From NCBI GenBank assembly GCA_945897825.1, contig CAMDGX010000020.1:1-59045 (forward strand): a stretch of 59,045 bases of DNA, written 5' to 3'. The notes under the pieces were generated by a model. That model did no database searches and was not told the origin of the DNA. It saw only the letters and a list, made by a program, of their open reading frames with translations. Positions 7,657-17,132 of this stretch are shown here, in pieces. This DNA comes from Asaia bogorensis. Its GTDB lineage: Bacteria > Pseudomonadota > Alphaproteobacteria > Acetobacterales > Acetobacteraceae. The stretch's first letter is position 1. Every line of letters starts with the position of its first letter. Made by a program: the position numbers and the translations under genes.

Positions 7657-10242
7657 CTACTCCCCCAACGCCCGCGACGCCTGCTCGAACGTTCCGCGGC
7701 TCAGCCCCGGCAGGGCCAGGATCTGGCGCAGTGCGACGCGCATATGCGCCTGCCGCCCGGCATCCTGGCGCCGCCACTGGCCCAGCGGCGCGACCAGCCG
7801 TGCGGCGCTCTGGCTGTTCGCCGGATCGAGGGCGCAGATCGCGTCGGCCAGGAAGCGATAGCCTTCGCCCGAGGGGTCGTGGAACCGGACCTGGTTGGCG
7901 GGGAACGCGGCGAGCAGCGAGCGCGCGCGGTTGGGGTTGCTCAGGTCGAAATCCGGGTGCTTCGCCAGCGCCTGCACCCGCGCCAGCGTGTCCGCGCGCG
8001 GCGACAGCGCCTGCAGGGTGAACCACTTGTCCAGCACCAGTTCCTCATGCCGCCAGCGCGCATGGAACGCCGCGAGCGCCGCCTCGCCGGCCGGGCTGTC
8101 GCTGGCCGCCAGCACGTCCAGCGCCGCCAGCGAGTCGGTCATGTTCCCGGCCGTGTCGAACTGCTGGCGGGCGAGCGCAACGCCCCCATCGCCGGCCGCG
8201 GCGAGATAGGCGAGGCACGCATTGCGCAACGCCCGCCGGCCGATCGAGCGCCCGTCGATGCGATACGGGCCGCTTTCCGCCAGGGCGTCGTAGGTCGCCT
8301 GCAACCGCCCGGCCAACGCCGCGCCCAGCGCTCGCCGCAGGTCCTGGCGGACGGTGTGGATCGCGTCGACATCCACCACCGTCATCCGGTCCGCGACCGA
8401 CGCCTCGGCCGGCAGGGCCATGCAGGCGGCGGCGAAGGCGGGGTCGGCATCGGCGCTCTCCAGCGTCGCGGCGAAGGCGGCCAGCAAGCCCTCGTCCACG
8501 CCCCGGCTCCTGTCCGCGATCCGCTCCAGCATCAGGTCGGTGGCGTAGGCCTGCAGCGAATCCCAGCGCACGAACGGGTCGGTGTCGTGTGCGGCCAGGA
8601 AGCGCAGCCGGGCGCGGTCCATGCCCACCAGCTTCACCGGCGCCGAGAAGCCGCGCAGCAGCGAGGGCACCGGCATGGCGTCGATGCCCTCGAAGGCGAA
8701 GTCCTGCTCCGCCTCGGCCAGCAGCAACAGCCGCTCCACCACCTGCGTCCCGTCCGGCGCGAGAAGGCCCATCGCCACCGGGATCGGCAGTGGCTTCTTC
8801 TCAGGCTGCCCTGGGGTCGGCTGCGTCGCCTGGCGCAGGGTCAGCGTGTAGCGCCGGGTCGCCGCGTCGTAGGCTTCGGCGAAGGACAGTTCCGGCGTGC
8901 CGGCCTGGTCGTACCAGGCCAGGAAGGGGGAGAGGTCGATCCCCGCGCCGTCGCCGATCGCGGCGACGAAATCCTCGATCGTCACAGCCTGGTTGTCGTG
9001 CCGCGCGATGTAGAGGTCCATGCCGCGGCGGAAACCCTCGGGGCCGGCCATGCGGTGCAGCATCCGCACCACCTCCGCACCCTTGTTGTAGATCGTGGCG
9101 GTGTAGAAATTGTCGATCGCGATGTAGCTCTCCGGGCGGACCGGATGGGCCAGCGGCCCGGCATCCTCGCGGAACTGGCCGGCGCGCAGGCCGCGCACGT
9201 CGGCCAGGAGCTTGACCGCCGGGCTGCCCATGTCGGCGGAGAACTGCTGGTCGCGGAACACCGTCAGCCCTTCCTTCAGGGAGAGCTGGAACCAGTCGCG
9301 GCAGGTGACGCGGTTGCCGGTCCAGTTGTGGAAATACTCGTGCGCGATCACCGCCTCGATGCCCTGGTAGTCGGTGTCGGTGGCGGTCTCGGGCCGGGCG
9401 AGGACGTATTTGGTGTTGAAGACGTTGAGGCCCTTGTTCTCCATCGCGCCCATGTTGAAGTCGCTGACGGCGGCGATGTTGAACACGTCGAGGTCGTATT
9501 CGAGGCCGTACACCTCCTCGTCCCAGGTCATCGACCGCTTGAGGCTGTCCATCGCGTGGCCGCAGGCATCCTCGTGGCCGCGCCGGACCCAGATGGCGAG
9601 ATCCACATGGCGGCCCGAGCGGGTGGTGAAGCTGTCGCGCACCGCGACGAGATCGCCGGCGACCAGGGCGAACAGGTAGGCGGGCTTGGGGTGCGGGTCG
9701 GTCCAGGTGGCCCAGTGGCGCGCGCCGTCGATGCCGGCGGCGGTCGGGTTGCCGTTGCCCAGCAGCACCGGCACGGCTTCGCGGTCGGCCACGATGGTGG
9801 TGGTGTAGCGCGCCATCACGTCCGGCCGGTCGGGGAAGAAGGTGATGCGGCGGAAGCCCTCCGCCTCGCACTGGGTGAAGAAGGCGCCGCCGGAGGTGTA
9901 GAGGCCGGACAGTTCGCTGTTGGCGGCGGGGTCGATCCGCGTCTCGATCTCCACCACGGCCGCATCCGGCATGTCGTCGATCGCCAGCCCGCCGGAGGGC
10001 AGCAGGCGGTAGCGGTTCTCGCCCAGCAGCTCGCCGTCGAGCCGCACCGACAGCAGCGCGAGCGCCTCGCCGTCCAGCATCAGCGGGGCGGTGTCGTCGC
10101 CATGCGCGGCGTTGCGCCGCACCGCCAGGCGCGACCGCACCACGGTTGCCGCCGGGTCCAGCTCGAAGCGCAGGTCCACCGTGTCCACCAGGAAGGCGGG
10201 TGGGCGATAGGCGGCGCGCAGGATCGGGGTGGGCTCGGTCAT
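7657..10242 (-). CDS. pepN: Aminopeptidase N
   Basis: An 861-residue M1-family zinc aminopeptidase (E. coli PepN has 870), cytoplasmic, removing N-terminal residues from peptides. Seen: the substrate motif GAMENKGLN, the zinc motif HEYFHNWTGNR (His301, Glu302, His305) and the third ligand in LKEGLTVF (Glu324). The C-terminal helical domain is complete. An ATG five codons upstream overlaps the kinase stop; I prefer the ATG at 10242 because homologues begin near there. It is the last gene of a minus-strand run with the kinase (14-base gap) and lipoprotein genes, and no promoter is visible between kinase and pepN. Confidence 0.95.
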   Translation of the reverse strand: MTEPTPILRAAYRPPAFLVDTVDLRFELDPAATVVRSRLAVRRNAAHGDDTAPLMLDGEALALLSVRLDGELLGENRYRLLPSGGLAIDDMPDAAVVEIETRIDPAANSELSGLYTSGGAFFTQCEAEGFRRITFFPDRPDVMARYTTTIVADREAVPVLLGNGNPTAAGIDGARHWATWTDPHPKPAYLFALVAGDLVAVRDSFTTRSGRHVDLAIWVRRGHEDACGHAMDSLKRSMTWDEEVYGLEYDLDVFNIAAVSDFNMGAMENKGLNVFNTKYVLARPETATDTDYQGIEAVIAHEYFHNWTGNRVTCRDWFQLSLKEGLTVFRDQQFSADMGSPAVKLLADVRGLRAGQFREDAGPLAHPVRPESYIAIDNFYTATIYNKGAEVVRMLHRMAGPEGFRRGMDLYIARHDNQAVTIEDFVAAIGDGAGIDLSPFLAWYDQAGTPELSFAEAYDAATRRYTLTLRQATQPTPGQPEKKPLPIPVAMGLLAPDGTQVVERLLLLAEAEQDFAFEGIDAMPVPSLLRGFSAPVKLVGMDRARLRFLAAHDTDPFVRWDSLQAYATDLMLERIADRSRGVDEGLLAAFAATLESADADPAFAAACMALPAEASVADRMTVVDVDAIHTVRQDLRRALGAALAGRLQATYDALAESGPYRIDGRSIGRRALRNACLAYLAAAGDGGVALARQQFDTAGNMTDSLAALDVLAASDSPAGEAALAAFHARWRHEELVLDKWFTLQALSPRADTLARVQALAKHPDFDLSNPNRARSLLAAFPANQVRFHDPSGEGYRFLADAICALDPANSQSAARLVAPLGQWRRQDAGRQAHMRVALRQILALPGLSRGTFEQASRALGE

Positions 10243-10256
10243 GGGAACTCCCGGCA

Positions 10257-11621
10257 TCAGGATTCAGCGGCCAGCGGCAGCCAGACGGAGAAGGTGCAGC
10301 CCTGCCCTTCCTCGCTGTCGATCACCAGCCGGCCGCGATGACGATTGACGATGTGCTTCACGATCGCCAGCCCCAGCCCCGTCCCGCCGGCGCCGCGGCT
10401 GCGCCCGGCATCGACGCGGTAGAACCGCTCGGTGAGCCGCGGCAGGTGCACGCGCGCAATGCCCGGGCCGTCGTCGCGCACCGCCAGCACCACGCCGGCG
10501 GCGGGCGCGAACCGGCTGCCCGGTATCGCCGGCTGCACCGACACGACGACGCTGCCGCGCTCGCGGCCGTATTTCATCGCGTTGTCGACCAGGTTGCTCA
10601 GCACCTGCGCCATCTGGTCCGCATCCGCCACCACCGGCGGCAACCCCTCGGCGATGTCGATCGTCAGCACCTGCTGGCGCGCCGCCAGCCGCATCTCGAA
10701 GCCGGCCAGCACTCGCCGGACCAGCGCCGCCATGTCGAGGCTCTCCGACGGCGGCGAGTGCTCCGACAATTCGATGCGCGAGAGGCTCAGCAGGTCGTCG
10801 ATCAGCCGGCTCATCCGCGCCGCCTGCTCGGCCATGATGGCCAGGAAGCGCTGCTGCGCCGGCGGATCATCGGCCGCGGGCCCCTGCAGGGTCTCGACGA
10901 AGCCCATCAGGCTGGCCAGCGGCGTGCGCAGCTCATGGCTGGCATTGGCGACGAAATCGGCCCGCATCCGCTCCAACGCCCGCTCCCGCGTGCGGTCCGA
11001 CAGCACCACCAGCGCGCTGGTCCCGTCCGGCAGGTGGTGGGCGAAGGGGATCACCGTCGCGCGCACCTCGCGCTCCACCGGCACCGGCAGCGTCAGGTCG
11101 GCACTCTGCGCCGTGCCGTCGCGCCAGGCCCGGTCGATCGCCTCGCGCAGCAGCGGGTGGCGCAGTACGGCGGGGATGTCGGCACCGAAGGCGGCGCGCG
11201 CCGCGGCATTGGCCAGCCCGGCCGCACGCGCGCTGTCCAGCGCGATCAGCGGGTCCGGCAGGCGCTCGATGATCTCCTCGCTGGCCCGCAGCGCTGCCGC
11301 GACCTCCTCGGCACGGCGCGTGCGCGCCCGGGCGATCCGCGCGATGCGCCCGGCCAGCTGCGCGAATGGGGGCAGCAGGGGTTCCAGCACGCCGGTCTGC
11401 GGCGCGCCGCCCTCCACCCGGTCCAGCGCACCATGCAGCCGCTGCAGATCCCGGCGCACCAGCACGGCGGCGGCCAGGGCGGCCGCCAGGACCGCCACCG
11501 CCGCCGCGACCACCAGCCAGGCCGCGATCAGCCCGCCTCCTGCCAATGCCGCCAGCATCACGAGCAGCAGGCCCGCCAGGACCGTCCCGGCGGTCAGCCA
11601 TCCGATGCCGGGGCGTGCCAC
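10257..11621 (-). CDS. PhoR-like sensor histidine kinase
   Basis: A 454-residue membrane kinase. There are two N-terminal hydrophobic segments (about 8-55), a PAS-like middle (110-210), the phosphoacceptor motif FVANASHELRTPL with His229, an N box LSNLVDNAMKYG, and G boxes DDGPGI and GGTGLGLAIVKHIVNRHRG. The layout is that of PhoR-type kinases, which phosphorylate a response regulator. No regulator gene or pst gene is next to it; instead it lies between the LpoA-type lipoprotein gene (7-base gap) and pepN (14-base gap). It starts at GTG 11621, with no clear ribosome site. The signal and partner are unknown. Confidence 0.85.
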   Translation of the reverse strand: MARPGIGWLTAGTVLAGLLLVMLAALAGGGLIAAWLVVAAAVAVLAAALAAAVLVRRDLQRLHGALDRVEGGAPQTGVLEPLLPPFAQLAGRIARIARARTRRAEEVAAALRASEEIIERLPDPLIALDSARAAGLANAAARAAFGADIPAVLRHPLLREAIDRAWRDGTAQSADLTLPVPVEREVRATVIPFAHHLPDGTSALVVLSDRTRERALERMRADFVANASHELRTPLASLMGFVETLQGPAADDPPAQQRFLAIMAEQAARMSRLIDDLLSLSRIELSEHSPPSESLDMAALVRRVLAGFEMRLAARQQVLTIDIAEGLPPVVADADQMAQVLSNLVDNAMKYGRERGSVVVSVQPAIPGSRFAPAAGVVLAVRDDGPGIARVHLPRLTERFYRVDAGRSRGAGGTGLGLAIVKHIVNRHRGRLVIDSEEGQGCTFSVWLPLAAES

Positions 11622-11628
11622 CGCGGCG

Positions 11629-12879
11629 TCAGGTGCCCGGGGTGCCGACCGCGTCAGGCGCCGGTTCGACCATCTCCGCCCGGCCGCGGCGGATCTCGAA
11701 CAGGGCCAGCGCGCGGCGCACCTGCCCGCCGGGCTGCAACGCGAAGACGCCGTTCACGCCGGCGAAGCCCTCCGGGCGGGTCAGCGCCGCGGCCGAGTAG
11801 CCGCTTTCCGCCGCCAGCACCCGCGCGATCGCCGCGGCGTCGAAGGCGAAATCGGCCAGCCCCGGCGCTGGCGTGCCGAACTGCGCCTGGTACTGCGCAT
11901 CGAACCCCGCGCGCGTGGCGGGGTCGGGGGCGGCGAACCAGGCGCCGCGCAATTCGGCGTCGGCGCGCGAGGCGGGCGCGGCCCAGATGGCGGGGCCCAG
12001 CACCCGCACCGCCGGCGGGTCGAGGTCGTAGTAGGGCAACAGGCTGGCGATGGTGCCCAGCCGCTCGCCGGTATCGGCCAGCAGCAGCGCATCCATGGGC
12101 GCATCCGGGATCGACGTGCGCCCCAGCTCCTCCGCCCGCCGCCGGCCCTCGGCAGTGCGCGCGGCACGGGCGGCGCGGATCTGCGCGTCCACCGGCCCGC
12201 GCCGGCTGGCATAGGCGGCGACGTTGCGCATCGTGGTGTTGATCGACGAGGTGGTTCCGTCGTGGAAGTGGATGTCCGGCTGGCCGAGCCCGCCGGACGC
12301 GGCGGCATCGGCCAGTGCGGCGGCCATGGCGCGGCCGAACTCGCTCTCCGGCAGCACGGCGGCGAAGCGCGTCTTGCCCTGGGCCGTCGCGGCCGCGACC
12401 ATGCGCCGCACCTGCTGCGCAGGCGTGATGCCGAGCGTCCACACCCCCGGCTGCGCCTGGGCGGGGTCGGAGGTGAAGGCCAGCACGCCCACCCCGGCGG
12501 CGCGCGCCACGGGGGCCACCGCCGCGGTCTCGGCGGCGGTCAGCGGCCCGATGATCAGCCCGGCCCCGGCCGCGAGCGCCGCCTGCGCCGCCTGGGCTGC
12601 GCCTTGCGCGGTGCCGCCGGTGTCGCGCACGTCCAGCCGCGGCGAGCCGGGCGGCGACAGCGCCAGTTGCGCCGCCTGCGCCAGCGCCCGCCCGCGTTCC
12701 GCGTTCGGCCCCGACAGCGGCGCCAGCAGCGCCACCCCGCGCCCCGGCGGCGCGATCGTGGACGGCATCGGCGCCGAGCGCGCCACCGGCCCTTCGCGCA
12801 GGGATGCCGGCGGGGGCGATACAGCGCAGGCCGCCAGTGCTAGCGTGCCGAGCGCCAGCGTGAATGCACGACGAAACAT
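11629..12879 (-). CDS. Penicillin-binding-protein activator (LpoA/LppC-type lipoprotein)
   Basis: A 416-residue lipoprotein. The N-terminus has a short basic start, a hydrophobic core and a lipobox LAAC (cysteine about residue 20). The rest is a periplasmic-binding-protein-like fold: VALLAPLSGPNAERGRALAQAA, GLIIGPLTAAETAAVAPVA, and a C-terminal part with FAFDAAAIARVLA. This matches the LppC/LpoA family, which stimulates peptidoglycan synthases from the outer membrane in gammaproteobacteria. The divergent rsmI gene is the usual neighbour of lpoA, supporting the call. Start ATG at 12879; the frame upstream of it is antisense to rsmI. Confidence 0.82.
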   Translation of the reverse strand: MFRRAFTLALGTLALAACAVSPPPASLREGPVARSAPMPSTIAPPGRGVALLAPLSGPNAERGRALAQAAQLALSPPGSPRLDVRDTGGTAQGAAQAAQAALAAGAGLIIGPLTAAETAAVAPVARAAGVGVLAFTSDPAQAQPGVWTLGITPAQQVRRMVAAATAQGKTRFAAVLPESEFGRAMAAALADAAASGGLGQPDIHFHDGTTSSINTTMRNVAAYASRRGPVDAQIRAARAARTAEGRRRAEELGRTSIPDAPMDALLLADTGERLGTIASLLPYYDLDPPAVRVLGPAIWAAPASRADAELRGAWFAAPDPATRAGFDAQYQAQFGTPAPGLADFAFDAAAIARVLAAESGYSAAALTRPEGFAGVNGVFALQPGGQVRRALALFEIRRGRAEMVEPAPDAVGTPGT

Positions 12880-12994
12880 GCCCCAGTCCTCCAGTCCATC
12901 CGACAGACCACCCGGCGACGCGACCCCACCGTCACCGGCGAAAGACGCGCCGGACGACGGATCGTTGCACCCGCCCGACCACCAGCCGGGCAGC

Positions 12995-13855
12995 ATGCCA
13001 GGCGGACTTGTGCTTGTTTCGACGCCAATCGGCAACCTTGCCGACATCAGCCTGCGCGCACTGGCAACGCTGCGCGCCGCCGACCTCGTGCTGTGCGAGG
13101 ACACCCGCACCACCGCCCGCCTCCTCTCGGCCCACGGCGTCACGGCGCGCACCATGGCGCTGCACGAGCACAACGAGGACGCCCGCATCGCCCAGGTGCT
13201 CTCCTGGTTGCGCCAGGGACGGCGCGTGGCCCTGGTGTCGGACGCCGGCACCCCGCTGGTCAGCGACCCCGGCTACCGCCTCGTGCGCGCCGCCATCGCC
13301 GAGGGAATGCCGGTCAGCGGCGTGCCGGGCGCCAATGCGGCGCTGCTGGCGCTCACCCTTTCGGGGCTGCCGCCGCATCCCTTCCTGTTCCAGGGTTTTC
13401 CCCCGCCCCGCCAGGCCGCGCGGCTGGCCGCCTTCGCCGCGTTGCGCGCCGCCGAGCGGGCCGGGCTGTCGGCCACCCTGGTCTGGTACGAGGCGCCGCA
13501 CCGCCTGGCCGAGACGCTCGCCGACCTCGCCCAGGCCTTTGGCAACCGCCCGGCCGCCGTTGCGCGCGAGCTGACCAAGCGCTTCGAGGAGGTCCGCCGC
13601 GGCGGCCTCGCCGAACTCGCGCTGCACTACGAAGCGCATGGCGCGCGCGGCGAGATCTGCCTCGTGGTCGCCCCGCCGGCCGACGAAGCGGCGCCGGAGG
13701 CCGACCTCGATGCCCTGCTGCGCGCGGCCCTGGCCACCCATCGCCTGCGCGAGGCGGTCGCCCAGGTCGCCGCCGCCACCGGACTGCCGCGCCGCCAGGT
13801 CTATGCCCGCGCCTTGGCCCTCAGCGGTGCATCGAGCCCGGAAACGGACACGTGA
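12995..13855 (+). CDS. rsmI: 16S rRNA 2'-O-methyltransferase (C1402)
   Basis: A 286-residue tetrapyrrole-methylase-fold enzyme that 2'-O-methylates C1402 of 16S rRNA using SAM. Seen: LVLVSTPIGNLADISLRAL, LCEDTRTTARLL, VSDAGTPLVSDPGYRLV, GVPGANAALLALTLSGLP, and VWYEAPHRLAETLADL. The frame is open upstream; an in-frame ATG at 12878 would add a proline-rich 39-residue extension overlapping the divergent lipoprotein start, so I prefer 12995. Its stop shares bases with a GTG that opens an 11-codon frame (see 13852). Confidence 0.93.
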   Translation: MPGGLVLVSTPIGNLADISLRALATLRAADLVLCEDTRTTARLLSAHGVTARTMALHEHNEDARIAQVLSWLRQGRRVALVSDAGTPLVSDPGYRLVRAAIAEGMPVSGVPGANAALLALTLSGLPPHPFLFQGFPPPRQAARLAAFAALRAAERAGLSATLVWYEAPHRLAETLADLAQAFGNRPAAVARELTKRFEEVRRGGLAELALHYEAHGARGEICLVVAPPADEAAPEADLDALLRAALATHRLREAVAQVAAATGLPRRQVYARALALSGASSPETDT

Positions 13856-13884
13856 ACGATTGGCACGGGCGGCGCGGCGCTTAA
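13852..13884 (+). pseudogene. Possible vestige of a yraN start
   Basis: The rsmI stop overlaps a GTG in the coupling arrangement GTGA, and this frame codes only for VNDWHGRRGA before TAA. In related bacteria rsmI is normally followed, with just such an overlap, by yraN, an endonuclease-like gene whose product starts with a short basic HxRRG-type segment. The ten residues here fit that beginning. No more of yraN follows; the chemoreceptor gene starts 62 bases on. This is suggestive only, since so short a match can arise by chance. Confidence 0.25.
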
Positions 13885-13908
13885 CCCTCCATTAGCCCCG
13901 GCCGGCTA
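13881..13908 (+). promoter_or_regulatory. Weak sigma-28-like pattern before the chemoreceptor
   Basis: TTAA (13881-13884) and GCCGGCTA (13901-13908) are spaced 16 bases apart, loosely like the flagellar sigma-28 consensus TAAA-N15-GCCGATAA. A chemoreceptor gene begins about 40 bases downstream, which makes the match worth noting, but it has several mismatches. Confidence 0.2.
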
Positions 13909-13946
13909 TCAGGCCCTGCAACACACCGTCACGCAGGGTATCCTCC

Positions 13947-15956
13947 ATGATCCGCCTCCCCGTCACCATCGGCGGGCGCATGATCGCGCTGCTCCTGCTT
14001 CTCGCCGTTGTCGCCATGGCCGGCGCCGGCATGACCTACCTGGGCGCCCAGCAACAGGCCGCCGCCACCGCCGCCCTCGACCGCGCCGTCGAAAGCCGCC
14101 CGCTGATCGAGCGGCTGCGCGCCGGCATCTACAACGTGGTCATGGAAAGCCGCGGCCTCTATCTGGCCACGGACCGAAAGCAGGCGGAGGTCTTCGCCCG
14201 CAACCTCAACCGCTCGCTCGACGACATCCGCGCCACGTTCGGGCGGCTGCGCGAGGCAGTGCCCGAAGCCCACCGCGCCGCGGTCGAGGCCGCGATCCCG
14301 CCGCTGGAGGCCTTCGTCACCCTGCGCGCCGAACTCGCCCGTGTCGGCGTGGAACAGGGACGCGAGGCCGCCGACCGCATCGGGAACAACGCGGCCAACC
14401 GCTCCGCCCGGACGGCGTTCAGCAACAGCCTCGACCGTCTGGCCGACGAGTTGGCCGTCACGCTGCCCGCCATGCAGGCGGACCTGGCCGAGCAGGGCCG
14501 CGACAGTGCGCTGCGGCAGCTGGGCGTCACCGCCATTGCCGTGCTCGCGGTGCTGGCCCTTGCGGTCTGGATGGTGCGCACCGCCGTCGCCCGCCCGGTC
14601 CGCCAGCTCACGACCGCGATCGAGACGATGGCCGAAGGCGACCTCGATGGCGCGGCCCTGCCCACCCAGGTGCGCGGCGAGCTCGGCGCCATCACCGCCG
14701 CGATGCACCGGTTGCGCGACGCACTGCGCCAGGCGCGCCTGGCCGACGCAGCGCTGGCCGCGGCCCGCGTGGCGGCCGACAGCCGCCAGGCGGCGATGGA
14801 CCGCCAGACCCAGGATTTCGGCCAGTCGATCTCCGGCGTGCTGTCCTCGCTGGCCGGCTCGGCCGCCAGCATGCAGGACCTGGCCCGCGAGATGGCCTCC
14901 GTTGCCGAGGAAAGCCACGGCCATGCCGGGCACAGCGCGGCGGCCACCCGCGGCGCCATGTCCGACCTTACCGCCGTCACCGCCGCCACCGAACAGCTCT
15001 CAGCCAGCGCCCAGGGCATCGCCGGCCGCGCGCTCGAGGCGGCCGAGGCCACCCGCGCGGCCGTCGGCCACGCCGACCGCAACGGCGCGCGCATGCAATC
15101 CCTGCTGGAGGCCGCCGACCGGATCGTCACCGTGGTCGACCTCATCACCAGCATCGCCGGGCGCACGAACCTGCTCGCCCTCAACGCAACGATCGAGGCC
15201 GCGCGCGCCGGGGAGGCCGGCCGTGGCTTCGCCGTCGTCGCCAGCGAGGTCAAGCAGCTCGCCACGCAGACCGGCAGCGCGACGGCCGAGATCGCAGGCC
15301 AGGTGGAGGCAATCCGCGAGACCATCCAGGAAGCGGCCCGCGCTGCCGCGGCCGTTGGCGACGCGATCCGCCGCGTCGAGACCGTCGCGGGCTCCATCGC
15401 CACCGCCGTCGACGAGCAGGGCCGGGCCACCCATGAAATCGCCCAGCGCGTCACCGACGTGGCCGAGATGGCCAGCCGGGTCGGCGCCGCGATGGACGGC
15501 CTCGCCGACAGCGCCGACAACGGCAGCCGCGTCAGCCACGAGGTGGAACGTTCGGCTACCGCCGTCAACGCCATCGCCGGAAACCTCAGCGCCGAGGTGG
15601 ACCAGTTCCTGCTCGCCATGCGCGGAACCCAGGGCGACCGCCGCGGCTACGAGCGCCACCCGGGCCATGGGCTGCGCATCCGGCTCGTGGCCGGTAACGC
15701 GCCCCCGCGCATCGCCGCGGTGATCGACGTTTCGCTCGGGGGCACCGCGCTGCGGACCGACCCCGGCGGGCTGCGCGCCGGCGACGAAGTGTCCGTGCTG
15801 CTCCCCGATGGCTGCCCCACCCTGCACGGCCGCGTCGCCCGGCTGGAGCACGACGAAGTGGCCATCGCCTTCCGCCAGAACGCCGAGACGATCGAGCATG
15901 CCGAAGCGTTCATTGCGCTGGTCAACAGCACCAGGGCACCGGCGCAGGCCGCCTGA
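13947..15956 (+). CDS. Methyl-accepting chemotaxis protein with C-terminal PilZ domain
   Basis: A 669-residue membrane chemoreceptor. Order: TM1 (about 12-34); a helical periplasmic ligand domain of four-helix-bundle type; TM2 (191-211); HAMP (211-265); a long coiled-coil signalling domain whose conserved tip reads [19 protein letters not shown] and [15 protein letters not shown] (about 404-440); then a C-terminal PilZ domain. The PilZ part has both c-di-GMP motifs: RGYER (Arg566 to Arg570) and DVSLGG (Asp594, Ser596, Gly599). Signalling to CheA/CheW may therefore be tuned by c-di-GMP, as described for Azospirillum Tlp1. It is a single gene, not in a che cluster. The ribosome region (TATCCTCC) is weak. 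Confidence 0.92.
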   Translation: MIRLPVTIGGRMIALLLLLAVVAMAGAGMTYLGAQQQAAATAALDRAVESRPLIERLRAGIYNVVMESRGLYLATDRKQAEVFARNLNRSLDDIRATFGRLREAVPEAHRAAVEAAIPPLEAFVTLRAELARVGVEQGREAADRIGNNAANRSARTAFSNSLDRLADELAVTLPAMQADLAEQGRDSALRQLGVTAIAVLAVLALAVWMVRTAVARPVRQLTTAIETMAEGDLDGAALPTQVRGELGAITAAMHRLRDALRQARLADAALAAARVAADSRQAAMDRQTQDFGQSISGVLSSLAGSAASMQDLAREMASVAEESHGHAGHSAAATRGAMSDLTAVTAATEQLSASAQGIAGRALEAAEATRAAVGHADRNGARMQSLLEAADRIVTVVDLITSIAGRTNLLALNATIEAARAGEAGRGFAVVASEVKQLATQTGSATAEIAGQVEAIRETIQEAARAAAAVGDAIRRVETVAGSIATAVDEQGRATHEIAQRVTDVAEMASRVGAAMDGLADSADNGSRVSHEVERSATAVNAIAGNLSAEVDQFLLAMRGTQGDRRGYERHPGHGLRIRLVAGNAPPRIAAVIDVSLGGTALRTDPGGLRAGDEVSVLLPDGCPTLHGRVARLEHDEVAIAFRQNAETIEHAEAFIALVNSTRAPAQAA

Positions 15957-15983
15957 ACGACCCGTTCGTCTGCTGGCGCAGGC

Positions 15984-17132
15984 TTACAGCACCAGCGCCC
16001 CCAGCAGCGCATCCAGCCGCATGCGCCCTTCCGGCAAGGCCAGCAGCCGCCCACCGCGGCGCGCGACGTATCCCGCCTCGATCGCCTGCGCCAGCACGCC
16101 CGCATCGAGCGCATCGTCCAGCGCGATCCCGGTCCGCGCCGCGAAGCGGGCCTCCTCGATCCCTTCGGCCAGCCGCAGCCCCATCAGCAGCATCTCGCGC
16201 GCCCGCTCCACGGCGGCCACGGGCTCCTCGTGCGTGGTCCCGTGCCCCTGCGCCTCCACCCGCTCCGCCCAGGGCTCCGGCGCCCGGTGCCGCCGCGTGG
16301 CCAGCAGCGTGCTGCCGAGGCTCACCCGTCCATGTGCCCCGGGGCCGATCCCCGCATAGTCGCCATAGCGCCAGTAGGCGAGGTTGTGCCGGCTCTCGCT
16401 GCCTGGAAGCGCGTAGTTCGACACTTCGTATGGGAGGAGGCCGAAGCGCGCCGCCTCCTCGCCCGTCGCCTCATAGAGCGCTGCCGCGAGTTCGTCCTCC
16501 GGCAGAACCAGTGCGCCGCGCCGATGCAGCGCCTCGAACGCCGTCCCGGGCTCGATCGTCAGCTGGTACAGTGAGAGGTGGTCATGCGCCAATGCCAGCG
16601 CCTCGCGCAGCTCCGCCCGCCAATCCGCCAGCGCCTGCCCCGGCCGCGCGTAGATCAGGTCGAACGACACGCGCGGGAATATCCGCCGCGCCAGTTCCAG
16701 CGCCGCGCGCGCCTGGTCCACCGAATGCTCCCGCCCCAGCGCCCGCAGCGGCGCCTCGCGCAGCGACTGGATGCCCATGGAAATGCGGTTCACGCCGGCC
16801 GCATGGAACGCCGCCAGTTTCCCGGCCTCCACGCTGGTCGGGTTTGCCTCCAGCGTGATCTCGATGCTGTCGGCCGCATCGAACCACCGCCGCGCATCGC
16901 CGATGAGGTCCGCCACGGTTTCCGGCGCCATCAGGCTTGGCGTTCCGCCCCCGAAGAAGATCGAGGCCAGGGGCCGCCGGCCCAACCGCTGCGCCTCCCA
17001 GGCCAGTTCCGTGCGCAGCGCCCGCGCGAACCGTGCCTGGTCGATCCGCTCGCGCACATGCGAGTTGAAGTCGCAGTAGGGGCACTTCGCCAGGCAGAAC
17101 GGCCAGTGGATGTAGAGCGCCAGGCTCTCCAT
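15984..17132 (-). CDS. hemW: Radical SAM heme chaperone HemW
   Basis: A 382-residue radical-SAM protein with the cluster motif CxxxCxxC at Cys13, Cys17 and Cys20 (FCLAKCPYCDF), followed by FFGGGTPSL, ITLEANPTS, GVNRISMGIQS and SFDLIYARPGQ. These mark HemW, which binds heme and passes it to respiratory enzymes; it lacks the extra N-terminal cysteine motif of true coproporphyrinogen oxidase HemN. Its ATG (17130-17132) shares one base with the rdgB stop (TGATG), so the two are translationally coupled. It converges with the chemoreceptor gene. Confidence 0.93.
   Translation of the reverse strand: MESLALYIHWPFCLAKCPYCDFNSHVRERIDQARFARALRTELAWEAQRLGRRPLASIFFGGGTPSLMAPETVADLIGDARRWFDAADSIEITLEANPTSVEAGKLAAFHAAGVNRISMGIQSLREAPLRALGREHSVDQARAALELARRIFPRVSFDLIYARPGQALADWRAELREALALAHDHLSLYQLTIEPGTAFEALHRRGALVLPEDELAAALYEATGEEAARFGLLPYEVSNYALPGSESRHNLAYWRYGDYAGIGPGAHGRVSLGSTLLATRRHRAPEPWAERVEAQGHGTTHEEPVAAVERAREMLLMGLRLAEGIEEARFAARTGIALDDALDAGVLAQAIEAGYVARRGGRLLALPEGRMRLDALLGALVL

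Noticed and set aside
7744-10341. Plus-strand frame of 865 codons opposite pepN
   Set aside because: It is the antisense shadow of pepN: high-GC genes leave long open frames on the other strand. Its translation is rich in Arg, Gly, His and Val with no domain, while pepN has all M1 motifs.
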